From: Ovis canadensis | Taxonomy: Eukaryota; Chordata; Mammalia; Artiodactyla; Bovidae | NCBI RefSeq assembly: GCF_042477335.2 | Contig: NC_091248.1 | Location: 121,852,501 to 121,916,500 of the forward strand | Length of the DNA: 64,000 nucleotides | Direction of reading: 5' to 3' | In this document: piece by piece, positions 35,563 to 48,346 of the stretch | Layout: every line of letters starts with the position of its first letter | Position numbering within the stretch: position 1 is the stretch's first letter | Translations under genes and position numbers: made by a program | The notes under the pieces: generated by a model | Told to the model about the DNA's origin: nothing | The model's database searches: none | Seen by the model: only the letters and a program-made list of their open reading frames with translations

Positions 35563-36848
35563 AGATGTAAACATATAATCAGCAACTATATAGACCTAGA
35601 AAATAAAATGGATAACTATTCATGGCCCTGGACAGGCATAGGTTCTTAGAGATGATCCAAAAAGTACAAGACATAGAATTTGAAAAATTGGTAAATATTG
35701 GAGTTTTTGAAAGTTAATTATTCTACTTGTCAAAGTCATGATCTTAAAAAAAGAAATGTAAATCACAGACCATGTACTTTTTGAAAATGTTAGTCTGATC
35801 ACAGGAGGGGACAAAGGAAAGGCTTAGAAAAAAAGCAAGGTTTATTATACACCTAGGCCAGGGACAGGAGGCATGGCCCACCATGCGGGGTCACATGGGG
35901 GACACAGCTGGGTGGTCAGGAGGCAGAAGACAGCATAAGGAGGAAGGTTAAACTACTGCCTTTATTGGCATTTCTGCAGGAAACTCTGAAGTAAGTGGTT
36001 TATATGAATAAGTTGGAGTTCTTATAATAGATAAATCTTTACCATGTAAAGATGGAAATCACAGGAGAATTCTCAAGGCAAGAATTCTCTAATATTTCGA
36101 ACCCAAGCTATCTTACTTTCAGTAATCTCATTTTAAGTCTTTCTGGCCTCTCTTCTTTCTTGAATAACAAGTGCTATATAATAGGATGCTTTATTGTTTT
36201 CTTGTTGCTTTCTTGGTTTTCCTCATTTTGAAAATCAACATCCCCATTCCTGAACTGCATACAACTAAGTGCTGTTTTTCTCTCAGTTGTTAACAATTCC
36301 CTGGTATTAAAATATTCCACTGACAAATTGATCTGCAGTTTGATTTGAAATATCTTTTTGCTATCTTCTCAGAAAAAGAATTGGACATTTCTGACTTGCA
36401 TTTGTCTTACTTAAAACATGTATTAAAGAAAAAATATATGAAGTAATCTGAAAAAAGAAAGAATAGTTTTCAGTTATAAACTTCATGCTCATGAAATGAT
36501 GAATCTATGATCTATAAGGCAAAATAAAAAAAAATAAATTTTACCCAAAAGAAAACATTTTAAGTTAATGACTTTAGTGCTTTTCTTTACATAAGAAGAT
36601 GCAAGAGTCTGGGCTCATGGTAATCATTCCTTGGTTTTGCATCTTAACTGTCTAGAGCCAGTATCTTGTTTTTCTCCACCCTGAGTTCCCCTCAGGGTGC
36701 ACCACCAGTTGCAGAGCTTGTGGCTAGCTGATGACAACATTTTTGGAGTTGCCTGACAGGCTGCCTTCCTGAGGCTATAGTTCTCAGAAATGTCCCTACA
36801 TAAAACAGAACTTGCCCTTTTAGGTTGTATGTTTTTTAAAAGAGAGGC
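35563..36848. other. Intergenic DNA, nothing firmly recognised
   Basis: About 1.3 kb without a supported gene. A G-rich, low-similarity stretch at 35800-35990 could belong to an old LTR, but no terminal repeat was found. Confidence 0.35.
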
Positions 36849-38447
36849 TCACACTGGACGGTGATGTTGTCTCTTAACACAATTATGCCAGATGCACAAA
36901 AATGGGAAGTCATATGTTTGCCAACACCAAACCTGCTTTTGGAATTTAGCAAGGTCAAATGGAAGCACGCAATCCTGAGTGCCATTGTACTGGCTGGTCT
37001 TATGATTTGAGATAAGATGTTGGTCTTGTGGTATGATGATAAACTGGATCCATTGTTGGTGGCTGAATGGAACTCTAGTTGTGTGGCAGTAACTTTTGAT
37101 TCTCATTCTTCAGGTTGCTTCTACTAGAAAAGATTTCACTGGGAAGAAAGTTTCTGAGAACAATTCTCCATGTGGCCGTTAGACCATGTAATACAATTTT
37201 CAGCTGATTGATCACTGTGTTAACTATAAACCTTGATGATCAAATGCTTAGAAAGGTCCTTTGTTATAGTGGGCAAAGTATATCAGTTTCATTCCTAGCA
37301 GACCACAGTATACTATGCACAGATACTCATCACCTCCATTTTTGTGGATGGAAAGCTGTTAAAACAGAAGAGGAGGGACAATGGGTTTCTCACAGGAATA
37401 AATTATAGACTTCACACGGCAGGTGTGAATTTCTTGAGAAATAGCCCCACCCGGAAAGGAGGAAAATTTTAGAAGGCCTTGCAGCATGTTCAGACTAAAT
37501 TACATTTATGTAGGCTAGCAAGCCCTATATGGAGGACCCAATATTTTGGGGTAGCAAGACATACTCATAACTGCACTCAAGTTATTAGTACACAGTGATA
37601 ACCACAGCATGGTGGACTGTCCCACAAAACCAAAGAATGACTTTGAAAAAGAAAGGTGGCCATCTAGGCATCATTGAACACGCTGAATTCACTTTTAATG
37701 AGGTGTGGCAGCCAGTTGAAAAAAATATATTTTTTTAACTAGAATGAGAAGATTAGAGGGAATTCTCATCTAGGAAAAAAGTAAGGGATAAGAGTCAGCC
37801 TGGAAGTAGAATGAGACCTTAGTGAAATAGATCAGACTGACTCAGCAAATAAAGCTGGATACTGCTAGCACTCAGCCCTTACTCAAGACCTCTTGACTGT
37901 TTTGATCCAGATGGAGACTAAAGTAACCATGAGACAGAGCCCTTCCATTCTAGCTGCTGGAGCCCAAGGAACACAGTTATGGGGCTCTTACAGACCTCGG
38001 AACTTAGATTCTCTGGCAGTGTTTGTAATTTTCACTGAAGCATAATGAGTTCATGCTCAACTGTGAAGAGCAGATCAGAAGAAGACATACCTATAGTACA
38101 GTTAGTCTGGATATCACTGTGTCCTCCCCGTCATGGTGGGGCAGGCAGAGAAGCAGGCCCCACTGTGTAACAGCCCACAAAAGAAGCTAGCTTTAGTACA
38201 AGCCTCTAAATTGAGACAGGGTAACTGGCTTTGTCCCCTACTGACTTGGAACCCAGAAATAAGTGAGTCGTGGCTAACTGTAATGACGCTAGTCCATAAT
38301 GCTAATCTGGTATATGGACAAGCGCCAGATCTGTTGGAGAGGCAAAGACCTCTGATTCTTACTGATGGGTTCTGAAATGAAAACTGAATTGTACCGTGAC
38401 AGTAATATGGTTTAACATTGGGTGGTTACTAAGATTCAAATATATAT

Positions 38448-38915
38448 ATGCTCAGATACTCAACGGAGAAGGCAATGGCACTGCACTCTAGTACTCTTGC
38501 CTGGAAAATCCCATGGATGGAGGAGCCTGGTAGGCTGCAGTCCATGGGGTTGCTGAGGGTCAGACATGACTAAGCAACTTCACTTTCACTTTTCACTTTC
38601 ATGCATTGGAGAAGGAAATGGCAAGTACCCCAGGGACAGGGGAGCCTGGTGAGCTGCCATCTATGGGGTCACACAGAGTCGGACATAACTGAAGCAACTT
38701 AGCAGCAAAAGCAGCAGATACTCAGACGTGTCTGGCTGTTTGTGTCCCCATGGACTGTAGCCCACGAGGCTCCTCTGTCCATGGGATTTTTCAAGCAAGA
38801 ATACTGGAGTGGGTTGCTATTTCCTTCTCCAGGGGATATTCCCCACCCAGGGATCAAACCTGGGTCTTATGCATTGCAGGGAGATTCTTTACCAACTGAG
38901 CCACCAGGGAAATCG
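38448..38915 (-). repeat. Bov-tA SINE split by a younger Bov-A2
   Basis: A reverse-oriented Bov-tA whose first bases (ATGCTCAGATACTCA) are separated from its body (38725-38915) by a Bov-A2 insertion. It ends in the complement of the tRNA-like head. Confidence 0.82.
38463..38714 (+). repeat. Bov-A2 SINE nested in Bov-tA
   Basis: A forward dimer, with a short deletion in the second monomer. The 10-bp duplication CAGATACTCA (38453-38462 and 38715-38724) comes from the older SINE. Confidence 0.88.
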
Positions 38916-38939
38916 TAAAGATTTGACTACCTTATAAGG

Positions 38940-39697
38940 TAGTCATTGATATTGATACTGATGATCAAATGTATTGGGAGGTTAGGTTAAAGCCACCTCA
39001 GAATCTAATACCAATGGAAAATGGCTGGCCTGAAGAAGAACTTTATTTAGCTGACCATCAGCTCAATTCTATGCCAAATAATTCTGCATAAAGTTATAAG
39101 CTCAAAGGGGAAAAAATAGTCAAAATAGTACAAAAATGTGAAAATGTGCATCATGACTTTATAGGATATGCATGTTCCTTTGAGGTTACTCTTATTCTAC
39201 ATTCATTCCTCCAAATGTTTGGCATTGTGAAATGAAGTATTTCCTGCCATGTTGGTAAACAAGAACGTCACAGCCATCAGCGATTTTGGGCCTCCAAATG
39301 TGAGTTTCTGAGCCCAGGGAGGAAACCCAAAAGGAAGAACAACACCTGCTTTATAACAGCCATCAGACTGTAGCCACTCCCTACAGTGACCCTGACGAAA
39401 GGAAGCTCAGGATGTGAAAACAGGATAGTGGCCCCAGATAGATTAGGTGCATATGAAAGAAATGATTTCAGTAAGCCCAGCTTCCATCTTCCCATACACA
39501 GAAAAGCACTAAATTCCTTGAGATATCTGGTTTTCCTTGATTAACAATCAAGCACTAATCTGGGTACTGCTGTGAAGGGATTTTACAAATCGACTGATGT
39601 GAAGCATGGAGGCTATCTTTTAGCACTGATAGTCAGATACAACTTAGTGACGAAACAACAAAAAATGGAAGTTATCCTGGGGCCTACCGCAATCAGG
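38940..39697. other. Intergenic DNA, partly coding-like
   Basis: The first 180 bases belong to the coding-like stretch above. From 39280 to 39560 the sequence is unique-looking with no gene; a diverged LTR is possible but unproven. Confidence 0.3.
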
Positions 39698-40485
39698 CAG
39701 AAAGTGAAGAAGAACTTATGGCAGAAAGCAAAGAACTAAAGACCCTCTTGATGAAAGTGAAAGAGGAGAGTGAAAAATTGGCTTAAAATTCAACATTCAG
39801 AAAACTAAGATCATGGCATCCAGTCCCATCACTTCATAGTGAATAGATGGGGAAACAATGGAAACAGTGGCATTTTATTTTAGGGGGCTCCAAAATCACT
39901 GCAGATGGTGAGTGCAGCCATAAAATTAAAACATGCTTGCTCCTTGAAAGAGAAGTTATGACCAACCTAGACAGCAGAGACATTGTTAAAAAGCAGAGAC
40001 ATTACTTTGCCAACAAAGGTCCGTCTAGTCAAGGCTATGGTTTTTCCAGTGGTCATGTATGGATGTGAGAGTTGGACCATAACGAAAGCTGGGTGCCAAA
40101 GAATTGATGCTTTTGAACTGTAGTGTTGGAGAAGACTCTTGAGAGTCCCTTGGACTGCAAGGAGATCAAACCAGTCAATCCTAAAGGAAATCAGTCTTGA
40201 ATATTCATTGGAAGGACTGATGTTGAAGCTGTAATTCCAATACTTTGGCCACCTGATGCGAAGAACTGACTCATTGGAAAAGACCCTGATGCTAGGAAAG
40301 ATTGAAGGCAGGAGGAGAAGGGGATGACTGAAGATGAGATGGTTGGATGGCATCACCAACTCAATGGGCATGAGTTTGAGTAGGCTCCAGGAGTTGGTGA
40401 TGGACAGGGAAGCCTGGAGTGCTACAGGCCATGGGGTCGCAAAGAGTTGGACATGACTGAGTGACTGAACTGAACTGAACTGACC
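39698..40485 (+). mobile_element. BovB LINE 3' region
   Basis: Forward BovB from just after the RYADD region to the ACTGAACTGAACTGA tail. Stops and indels break the reverse transcriptase C-terminal frame. Confidence 0.9.
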
Positions 40486-40499
40486 CAATCAGGTGAGCC

Positions 40500-40696
40500 T
40501 TCTAACCCTCATAGCTCAGTTGGTAAAGAATCTGCCTGCAATGCAGGAGACCTGGATTCAATCCCTGGGTTGGGAAGATCCTCTGGAGAAGAAAAGGCTA
40601 CCCACTCCAGTATTCTGGCCTGGAGAATTCCATGGACTATATAATCCATGGGGTCGCAAAGAGATGGACAAGACTGAGCGACTTTCACTTCATTTC
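40500..40696 (+). repeat. Bov-tA SINE
   Basis: A forward copy, directly downstream of the BovB tail, from ATAGCTCAGTTGGTAAAG to the GACTGAGCGACTTTCAC end. Confidence 0.87.
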
Positions 40697-41535
40697 TAAC
40701 AGCAGAGAGTTTTCTACAACTTGCAGCAGTGGAGGAAGTCAGGGAGCTCTGGTGTGAAGGTGAATCTCACCTCATGCAAGGACCTCACATGAGGATTCCA
40801 GATCCAGCCACACCCTCGATTTCAGCCTGTGCAGAGAATCCACCTGAGCAGGACCAGGATGGCTGACGAATGGAAACTGTGAGACAGTCGGTATGTTATT
40901 TTAAGCCATTAAACCTGTGTTAATTTGTTGCAGTAGGAATAGAAAACAAAAACATTTTGGTATCAGATAAAATTCTTTATTTTCCAACTCTGGCCATTGC
41001 TGGATTGGTAGTCTATCATTTAGTTCAATCTTTTTGACTGGGCATCAGAAAAGTTTGGGCATAAAACTTTTTGGTTGGGACCCCTTTGAACTCTTAAAAA
41101 TTACTGATACAAACATTTATGTGGCTATCTTTGTTGATATATGTCATAATAGAAACTGAGAATTTGTTAAATATTTACTTTTAATTCATTAGAACTATTC
41201 CCATTATATGTTAATATACTGTATTTTTATGAAAAATATCTCTTACAAGACAAAAAAAGAGAGCAGTAGCTATGTTTTACATTTTTGAAACATGTCTAAA
41301 TGTTTGGCTTAACAGAGAAGACAGCTAGGTGTTATATCGTCTTCTACATTCTGTGTATTGCACTATTTTATGTCATGATGCTTCTGGGAAACTCCACTAA
41401 CTGAGAGTGAAAAAGGCAAGTGTCTAAATATTATTATTAAAATATTTTTGATCCCACAGACCCTTGGAAAAGTTCTCAGAGATTCCCCTTAAAGAATCAA
41501 AAACTTTATCTTTTAAATAATTTATTTATCCATCA
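40697..41535. other. Intergenic DNA, nothing recognised
   Basis: About 840 bases without a supported gene or repeat between a SINE and the next BovB. Confidence 0.45.
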
Positions 41536-42331
41536 ATAACCTCAGATATGCAGATGACACCACCCTTATGGTAGAAAGTGAAGAGAAGCTAAAAAGCCTC
41601 TTGATGAAAGTGAAAGAGGAGAGTGAAAAGTTGGCTTAAATCTCAACATTCAGAAAACGAAGATCATGGCATCTGGTCTCATCACTTCATGGGAAATAGA
41701 TGGGGAAACAATAGAAACAGTGTCAGACTTTATTTTTGGGGGCTCCAAAATCACTGCAGATAGTGAGTGCAGCCATGAAATTAAAAGACACTTTCTCCTT
41801 GGAAGAAAAGTTATGACCAACCTAAATAGTATATTCAAAAGCAGAGACATTACTTTGCCGACTAAGGTCCATCTAGTCAAGGCTATGGTTTTTCCTGTGG
41901 TCATGTATGGATGTGAGAGTTGGACTGTGAAGAAGGCTGAGCGCCGAAGAATTGGTGCTTTTGAACTGTGGTGTTGGAGAAGACTCTTGAGAGTCCCTTG
42001 GACTGCAAAGAGATCCAACCAGTCCATTCTGAAGGAGATCAACCCTGGGATTTCTTTGGAAGGAATGATGCTAAAGCTGAAGCTCCAGTACTTTGGCCAC
42101 CTCATGCGCAGAGTTGACTCATTGGAAAAGACTCTGATGCTGGGAGGGGTTGGGGGCAGGAGGAGAAGGGGACGACCCAGGATGAGATGGCTGGATGGCA
42201 TCACGGACTCAATGGACGTGAGTCTGAGTGAACTCTGGCAGATGGTGATGGACAGGGAGGCCTGGCGTGCTGCGATTCATGGGTTCGCAAAGAGTCAGAC
42301 ACGACTGAGTGACTGAACTGAACTGAACTGA
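41536..42331 (+). mobile_element. BovB LINE 3' region with an open C-terminal frame
   Basis: Starts at the catalytic RYADD motif (about 41546-41560) and runs to the ACTGAACTGA tail. A 216-codon frame at 41666-42316 is uninterrupted and covers the RT C-terminal region, ending [17 protein letters not shown]. It lacks the polymerase core and endonuclease, so it is a relic. It looks younger than the neighbouring BovB copies. An AT-rich tract follows to about 42440. Confidence 0.92.
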
Positions 42332-42467
42332 TATAGTATATATTTATTATATATTAATATATGCAATTATATTGATAATTTATATGTCTATATATTATAA
42401 TTTAACTTAAATTTATATTTAAACTTCAGTCTCCACATCAGTAAAAATATAATGATGATATTAAACT

Positions 42468-42665
42468 ATGAAGTCCCAGGTGGCACTAGAGGTACAGAAT
42501 CTGTCTGCCAACGCAGGAGATGCAAGAGATGCAGGTTCGATCCCTGGGTCAAGAAGATCCCCTGGAGTAGGGAATGGTAACCCACTCCAGTAGTCTAGCC
42601 TGGAAAATCACATGGACAGAAGAGCCTGCCAGACTATACTCCATGAGGTTGCAAAGAATACACAG
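42468..42665 (+). repeat. Bov-tA SINE, variant head
   Basis: A forward copy with the GGTGGCACTAGAGGTA variant of the tRNA-like head; the body is diverged. Confidence 0.83.
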
Positions 42666-43803
42666 TCTGATATAAAGCATCTGGCACATTTTCTTAAAAC
42701 ATAAGAAGGTTTTCATAATTATTGCTTTTGGATGTTTCCTTCTTCATTAATATCTACTCACCATTATTGCAGGCAGAGACACACCTTGGCATGGAGGATC
42801 TGTTCTGTCTCAGGGCTGTCTACAACAGACTCCATGGGAAGTCAGCTCTCAACCATCTAAATGTATACCTTTATGGGGATTGTAGAGAAGCATTCGTTCT
42901 TAAAACCATCACTTGAAGGGAGTGGGCAATGTAATTTATGATATGTTTCAGGTTTATAATTCTAGATATATTGAAAATATGTGTAGAGACAGTATGATGC
43001 TAGTGTCTGCTCCGACTGTTTTCTAGAATTTTTCCTCCATGGGTAATTCAACACAATCTTAGCTCTTCTGCAGATGGAAATTTTAGGGATTCCCCCCGCC
43101 CCCGACTCCCCCATAGAGAGAAGATAAAAATATGTTGTATCTTATGATCCTTTTGGGAATTTGAATTCTCAATAGAAACTCCAGAATGTTTTTAATTCAT
43201 CTGATTCTAAAATAAAACCTATGCCTCTTGGGGTTCTTTGAAGAACCTTAACAAGTCCAATGAGCAATCCACCCTGTGTCTGGAATTCAATCCTCTGACA
43301 GCTGCTGAGGAAGCAGGACTCTGAACCATTTCAGAGGTATTATGCTCACCCTTGTGGGGTTTTATTCTAGGTCAGAGAAGATTCTTATGAGAAATCCAGA
43401 GATAGCATCTCCTGGAGAAGAGATTGATTTATGCTGGGAGGTGATTTCCAGTACAGGTAGGTGAGATAGGACAGGTCAGCAGCAGACACCACTATGGCTC
43501 TGGGCACAAGAACGACATCCCTGGGTGATCTTTCCTCCCACTCATATGTGCATTGTAGGTAGGAAAATAGACTCTCATGTCTCCCTCCCTGACCTTAGGG
43601 AATTTCTGCCTACTGAGCTGTGTGTGTATGTTGTGGGGGTGGTGTTCAGCATCCCTCTCAGAATCACCTCCCGGTGTAACTGAGTGGTGGAGGTCCAAGC
43701 TGGCCCCACTCTCAATGAGAAGGGATTGAGACAATGCGAGGCTCTATATCCAGGCATTGTCTCTGAAACAGCCAAATTAATAAAATGACTTTATGTATCA
43801 GCT
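42666..43803. other. Intergenic DNA, nothing recognised
   Basis: About 1.1 kb without a supported gene. A C-rich stretch lies at 43092-43112. Short open frames (for example 43492-43734, minus) have no recognisable domain. Confidence 0.45.
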
Positions 43804-44005
43804 GTGCTTCCCTGGTGGCTCAGATGGTAAAGACTGTAATGCAGGAGACCTAGGTTCAATCCCAGGGTAGGGAAGATCCCCTGGAGAAGGGAATGGCTAC
43901 CCACTCCAGTATTCTTGCCTGGAGAACTCCATGGACAGAGGAACCTGGAGGACTACAGTCCATCATGTCACAAAGAGTCAAACACGACTGAGCAACTAAC
44001 AAAGA
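43804..44005 (+). repeat. Bov-tA SINE
   Basis: A forward copy from CTTCCCTGGTGGCTCAGATG to the ACACGACTGAGCAACTAACA end, with a small deletion in the head. Confidence 0.88.
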
Positions 44006-44655
44006 TACTGATGTCCAGGGAAGCCTCCCTTAGAAAATAAAATTCTAATAACAATTACAGCAAATCTTTTCTTTGCTGAAATAATGTAAGAGAGAGGTTT
44101 GCCATATATCTAGTCTTTTTGGAACCATCCTTAGGGTATCACCCTGTTGTGATGATTATCAGATTTGAAATCCTAGTATTTTATATAAATATCTTTCCTG
44201 TCATAAATAGGATAGAATGAGTTCCAACACTCCCAACAAGAGGTGGAGAAATAAATAAAATCCATAGATCATGAAACTTTCTGAGTTATAGGACTGGCCC
44301 AGTAGACAGAATTACTCATACTGACCATGCAAACCTTTTCTTATCTGAGCTGTTATTGTTTTATTTACTGTACTAAAAAGGTGAAGATTTTGGCATCACT
44401 TTTCTGACATTTTCTTCCTTCTTTCAGTACAGTATCTGCTTAAGAGTTTTCATCTTTATTCAACTTTATTTTTATGCTGTTTAATTTTAACAGAAAAATG
44501 ATAATAATGGTAATGAAAAGGAAAATTTTAAAAATTATTAATTCAGGCACAAAATTAGCGAGACCAAAAGGTGATAAACATACATTCCTACTGAATAGTA
44601 ACAGACTGAGTTACCTTCAACAAATATTATTGTTCTTCATGTTCAGAGAGTAAAT
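44006..44655. other. Intergenic DNA, nothing recognised
   Basis: About 650 AT-rich bases without a supported gene or repeat. Confidence 0.45.
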
Positions 44656-44918
44656 GTGTGCTGCTGCTGTTGTTTAGTTGCTAAGTCATGTCCAACTCTT
44701 TGGGACCCCATGAATTGCAGCACACCAGGCTTCTCTGTCCTTCACTATCTCCCAGAGCTTGCTCAAACTCGTGTCCATTGAATCAGTGATACGATCCAAC
44801 CATCGCATCCCCTGTTTCCCCCTTCTCCTTTTGCCCTCAATTTTCCCCAGCATCAAGGTCTATTTCAATGAGTCAGATCTTCACATTTGGCAGCCAAAGT
44901 ATAGGAATTTCAGCTGTG
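44656..44918 (-). mobile_element. BovB 3' end
   Basis: A reverse-oriented BovB end, preceded by GCTGCTGCTGTTG triplets and rather diverged. Confidence 0.83.
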
Positions 44919-45297
44919 TCTAAGTAGAATTTCGCATAGAGATATTGCTATCTCCATTGTATGTAATATAGGAATGGTCTTTCACTGTAGCAAAAATCAA
45001 TATCACAAACTTAATACCATTTACACAGAACCCCTCCAAAAGCAATCACATTTACGGAAATGAAGAAACTGTAATTTTGTCTCTGTTTCATTTCCCAGTA
45101 ATCATATCCTAACTATGAACTTTTCTAACAAAATAGAAGCCATGTGTTGGTCAATTGAAGGTGGCACATAGAAGATATTGGAAACATGTAGTTTTTGAAT
45201 TAAAATGAAAACCATCCACTTAACAAACATTTCCTGAGCTTGTTTCATCTAGAATCATATTAGTTATTATGAGACATAAAGATGTACAAGACATATT

Positions 45298-46616
45298 CAA
45301 TTCAATTCAATCGCTCAGTTGTGTCTGACTCTCTACAACCCCATGGACTGCAGCACACCAGGCTTCCCTGTCCATCACCAACTCCCAGAGCTTGCTCAAA
45401 CTCATGTCCATTGAGTCGGTGATGCCATCCAACCATCTCATCCTCTGTCGTCCCCTTCTTCTCCTGCCTTCAATATTTCTCAGCATCAGTGTCTTTTCCA
45501 ATGAGTCAGTTCTTTGCCCCAGGTAGCCAAAGTATTGGAGCTTCAGCTTCAACATCAGTTCTTCTAATGAATATTCAGGACTGATTTCCTTTAGGATTGA
45601 CTGGTTTGATCTCCTTTCTGTCCAAGGGACTCTCTTTGTTTCTGACATAAGGGTGGTGTCATCTGCATATCTGAGGTTATTGATATTTCTCCCAGAGAAA
45701 TATCCAGCTTTTTCCAGCTTTTTCTTCATTCAGCCTAGCATTTCATATGAAATACTCTGCATATACGTTAAATAAGCAGCGTAACAATATACAGCCTTGA
45801 CGTACTCCTTTCCCGATTTGCAACCAATCTGTTGTTCCATGTCCAGTTCTAATTGTTGCTTCCTGAGCTGCATACAGATTTCTCAGGAGGCAGATAAGGT
45901 GGTCTGGTATTCCCATCTCTTTCAGAATTTCCAGTTTATTGTGATCCACACAGTCAAAGGCTTTGGCGTAGTCAATAAAGCAGAAGTAGTTGTTTTTCTG
46001 GAACTCTCTTGCTTTTTCAATGATCCAGCAGATGTTGGCAATTTGATCTCTGGTTCCTCTGCCTTTTCTAAATCCAGCTTGAACATCTGGAAGTTCATGG
46101 TTCATGTACTGTTGAAGCCTAGCTTGGAGAATTATCAGCATTACTTTGTTCGTGTGTGAGATGACTGCAATTGTGTGCTAATTGTTTGAATTCTTTGGCA
46201 TTGCCTTTCATTAGGACTGGAATAAAAACTAATCTTTTCAAGTCCTGTGCCCCCTGCTGAATTTTCCAAATTTGCTGGCATATTGATTGCAACACTTTCA
46301 CAGCATCATCTTTTAGGATTTGAAATAGCTCCACTGGAATTCCATCACCTCCACTAGCTTTGTGCATACTGATGTTTCCTAAGGTACACTAGACTTCACA
46401 TTCCAGGTTGTCTGGCTCTAGGTGAGTGATCATACCATTGTGGTTATCAGGGACATGAAGATGTTTTTTGAATAGTTCTTCTGTGTATTCTTGCCACCTC
46501 TTCTTAATATCTTCTGTTTCTGTTTGGTCCATACCATTTCTGTCCTTTATTGTGCCCATCTTTGCATGAAATGTTCCCTTGGTATCTCTAATTTTCTTGA
46601 GATATCTCTGTACAAA
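45298..46616 (-). mobile_element. BovB LINE with internal deletion
   Basis: A reverse-oriented insertion bounded by the perfect 16-bp duplication ATGTACAAGACATATT (45282-45297 and 46617-46632). The 3' end (left) reads TCAATTCAATTC. Near 45630-45640 the RYADD region joins directly to the RT C-terminal region, missing several hundred bases. The junction keeps the frame open (140 codons, 45307-45729 minus). A second open piece of 132 codons (45743-46141) covers the RT palm side. Confidence 0.93.
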
Positions 46617-46744
46617 ATGTACAAGACATATTACTTATCCATAAACCATTATTTGATGAAAGTGAATCTCAGCTCAAATAAACGACATTTTGTACAAACC
46701 CCTTTTGATCTTTGATTTTATCTTGGGGATTACCATATCTTCAT

Positions 46745-47388
46745 TCAGTTCAGTTCAGTTACTCAGTCATGTCCAATTCTTTGCAACCCTATGAACCACA
46801 GCACACCAGGCCTCCCTGTCCATCACCAACTCCTGGAGTCTACCCAAACCCAGATCCATTGAGTTGGTGATGCCATCCAACTATCTCTTCCTCTGTCGTC
46901 CCCTTGTCCTCTTGCCCTAAGTCTTTCCCAGCATCAAGGTATTTTCCAATGAGTCAGCTCTTCACATCAGGTGGCCAAAGTATTGGAGTTTCAGCTTCAA
47001 CATCAGTCCTTCCAATGAACATCCAGGACTAATCTCCTTTAGGATGGACTGGTTGGATCTTCTTGCAGTCCAAAGGACTCTCAAGAGTCTTCTCCAACAG
47101 CACAGTTCAAAAGCATCAATTCTTCAGCGCTCAGCTTTCTTTATAGTCCAGCTCTCACATCCATACATGGCCACTGGAAAAACCATAGCCTTGACTAGAT
47201 GGACCTTTGTTGGCAAAGTGATGTTTCTGTTTTTTAATATGCTGTGTAGGTTGGTCATAACTTTTCTTTCAAGGAGTGTCTTTTAATTTCATGGCTGCAA
47301 TCACCATCTGCAGTGATTTTGGAGCCCCCAAAAATAAAGTCAGCCACTGTTTCACTGTTTCCCCATCTATTTGCCATGAAGTGATGGG
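46745..47388 (-). mobile_element. BovB LINE 3' region
   Basis: A reverse-oriented, 5'-truncated BovB bounded by the 13-bp duplication ACCATATCTTCAT (46732-46744 and 47389-47401). It begins with TCAGTTCAGTTCAG. Confidence 0.93.
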
Positions 47389-47794
47389 ACCATATCTTCA
47401 TAGTGAGGATATAACTTCTTTAACTTTTACTGTTGACAAAGCCTACACATTTAACAGGTCCCTGAGGATTCTCCTCATATGAATCTACTCTAATCTCAGC
47501 AGTTGAAAATAACCCTTTTATATGTTGTCTGAATACTAGCCTTACAATGGGGTTAGAGACTGAATGACTAAATTCATCCTGTACTTAAAAGCATTAAAAA
47601 AAATGTGTGAACTAAAATAATATCCACCATTTTAAGAGACAAGTCATAATTACTTGGAGGGAATATATTGTCTTCTCTATTGCACTTTTACTGTAAGCCA
47701 TGTGTGATAAAACACCATTATATTTTTGCAACATTTTAACAAGGTATGGTATTAGTTATATTAAAGTAATGTTAACTTCACAAAATAACATTAA

Positions 47795-48346
47795 CTCCAA
47801 AATCACTGCGAATGGTGACTGCAACCATGAAATCAGAAGATGATTACTTCTTGGCAGGAAAGCAATGACAAACCTAGACAGTGTGTTGAAAAACAGAGAC
47901 ATTACTCTGCTAAGAAAGCTGTATAGTTAGGTTGTGGTATTACCAATGGCCACCTACCACTGTGAGAGCTGCACTGCAAAGAAGGCAGACTACCAAAGAA
48001 TTGATGCCTTCGAACTGTGGTGCTGGAGAAGACTCCTGAAAGTCCCTTAAGACACCAGGGATATCAAACCAGTCAAACTTAAGGGAGATCAACCCTAAAT
48101 ATTCACTGGAAGGGCTGATGCTGAAGGTGAATCTGATGCAAACAGACAACTCTTTGGAAAAGTCCCTGATGCTGGGAAAGATTGAGGGCAGAAGGGAAGA
48201 GGGCATCAGAGAATGAGATGGCTGGACGGCATCACCGATAAAATGAACACGAACTTGGGAGATGGTGAGGGGCAGGGAGGCCTGGCGTCCTGCAATCCAT
48301 GGGGTTGCAAAGAGTCAGACATGACTGAGTGACTGAACAACAGCAA
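47795..48346 (+). mobile_element. BovB LINE 3' region, old
   Basis: A forward copy of the RT C-terminal region to the tail, with many substitutions and a deletion around 48125-48140. It is the most diverged BovB in this part of the window. Confidence 0.85.

Larger units (their letters stand above)
36849..39120 (+). pseudogene. Unassigned decayed coding-like stretch
   Basis: Forward frames stay open unusually long for AT-rich DNA and have protein-like composition: part of 36880-37030, 37208-37408, 38133-38375 and about 38943-39090, each ended by stops. Cys/Trp-rich runs such as HHLHFCGWKA are suggestive. Two SINEs (38448-38915) interrupt it. No family could be named with confidence; an ancient endogenous retrovirus or a decayed gene are both possible, and chance is not excluded. 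Confidence 0.25.

Noticed and set aside
43092-43112. C-rich stretch as a second G-quadruplex
   Set aside because: Only three clear C runs are present, with one 4-base spacer, so the prediction is much weaker than at 61334-61354.
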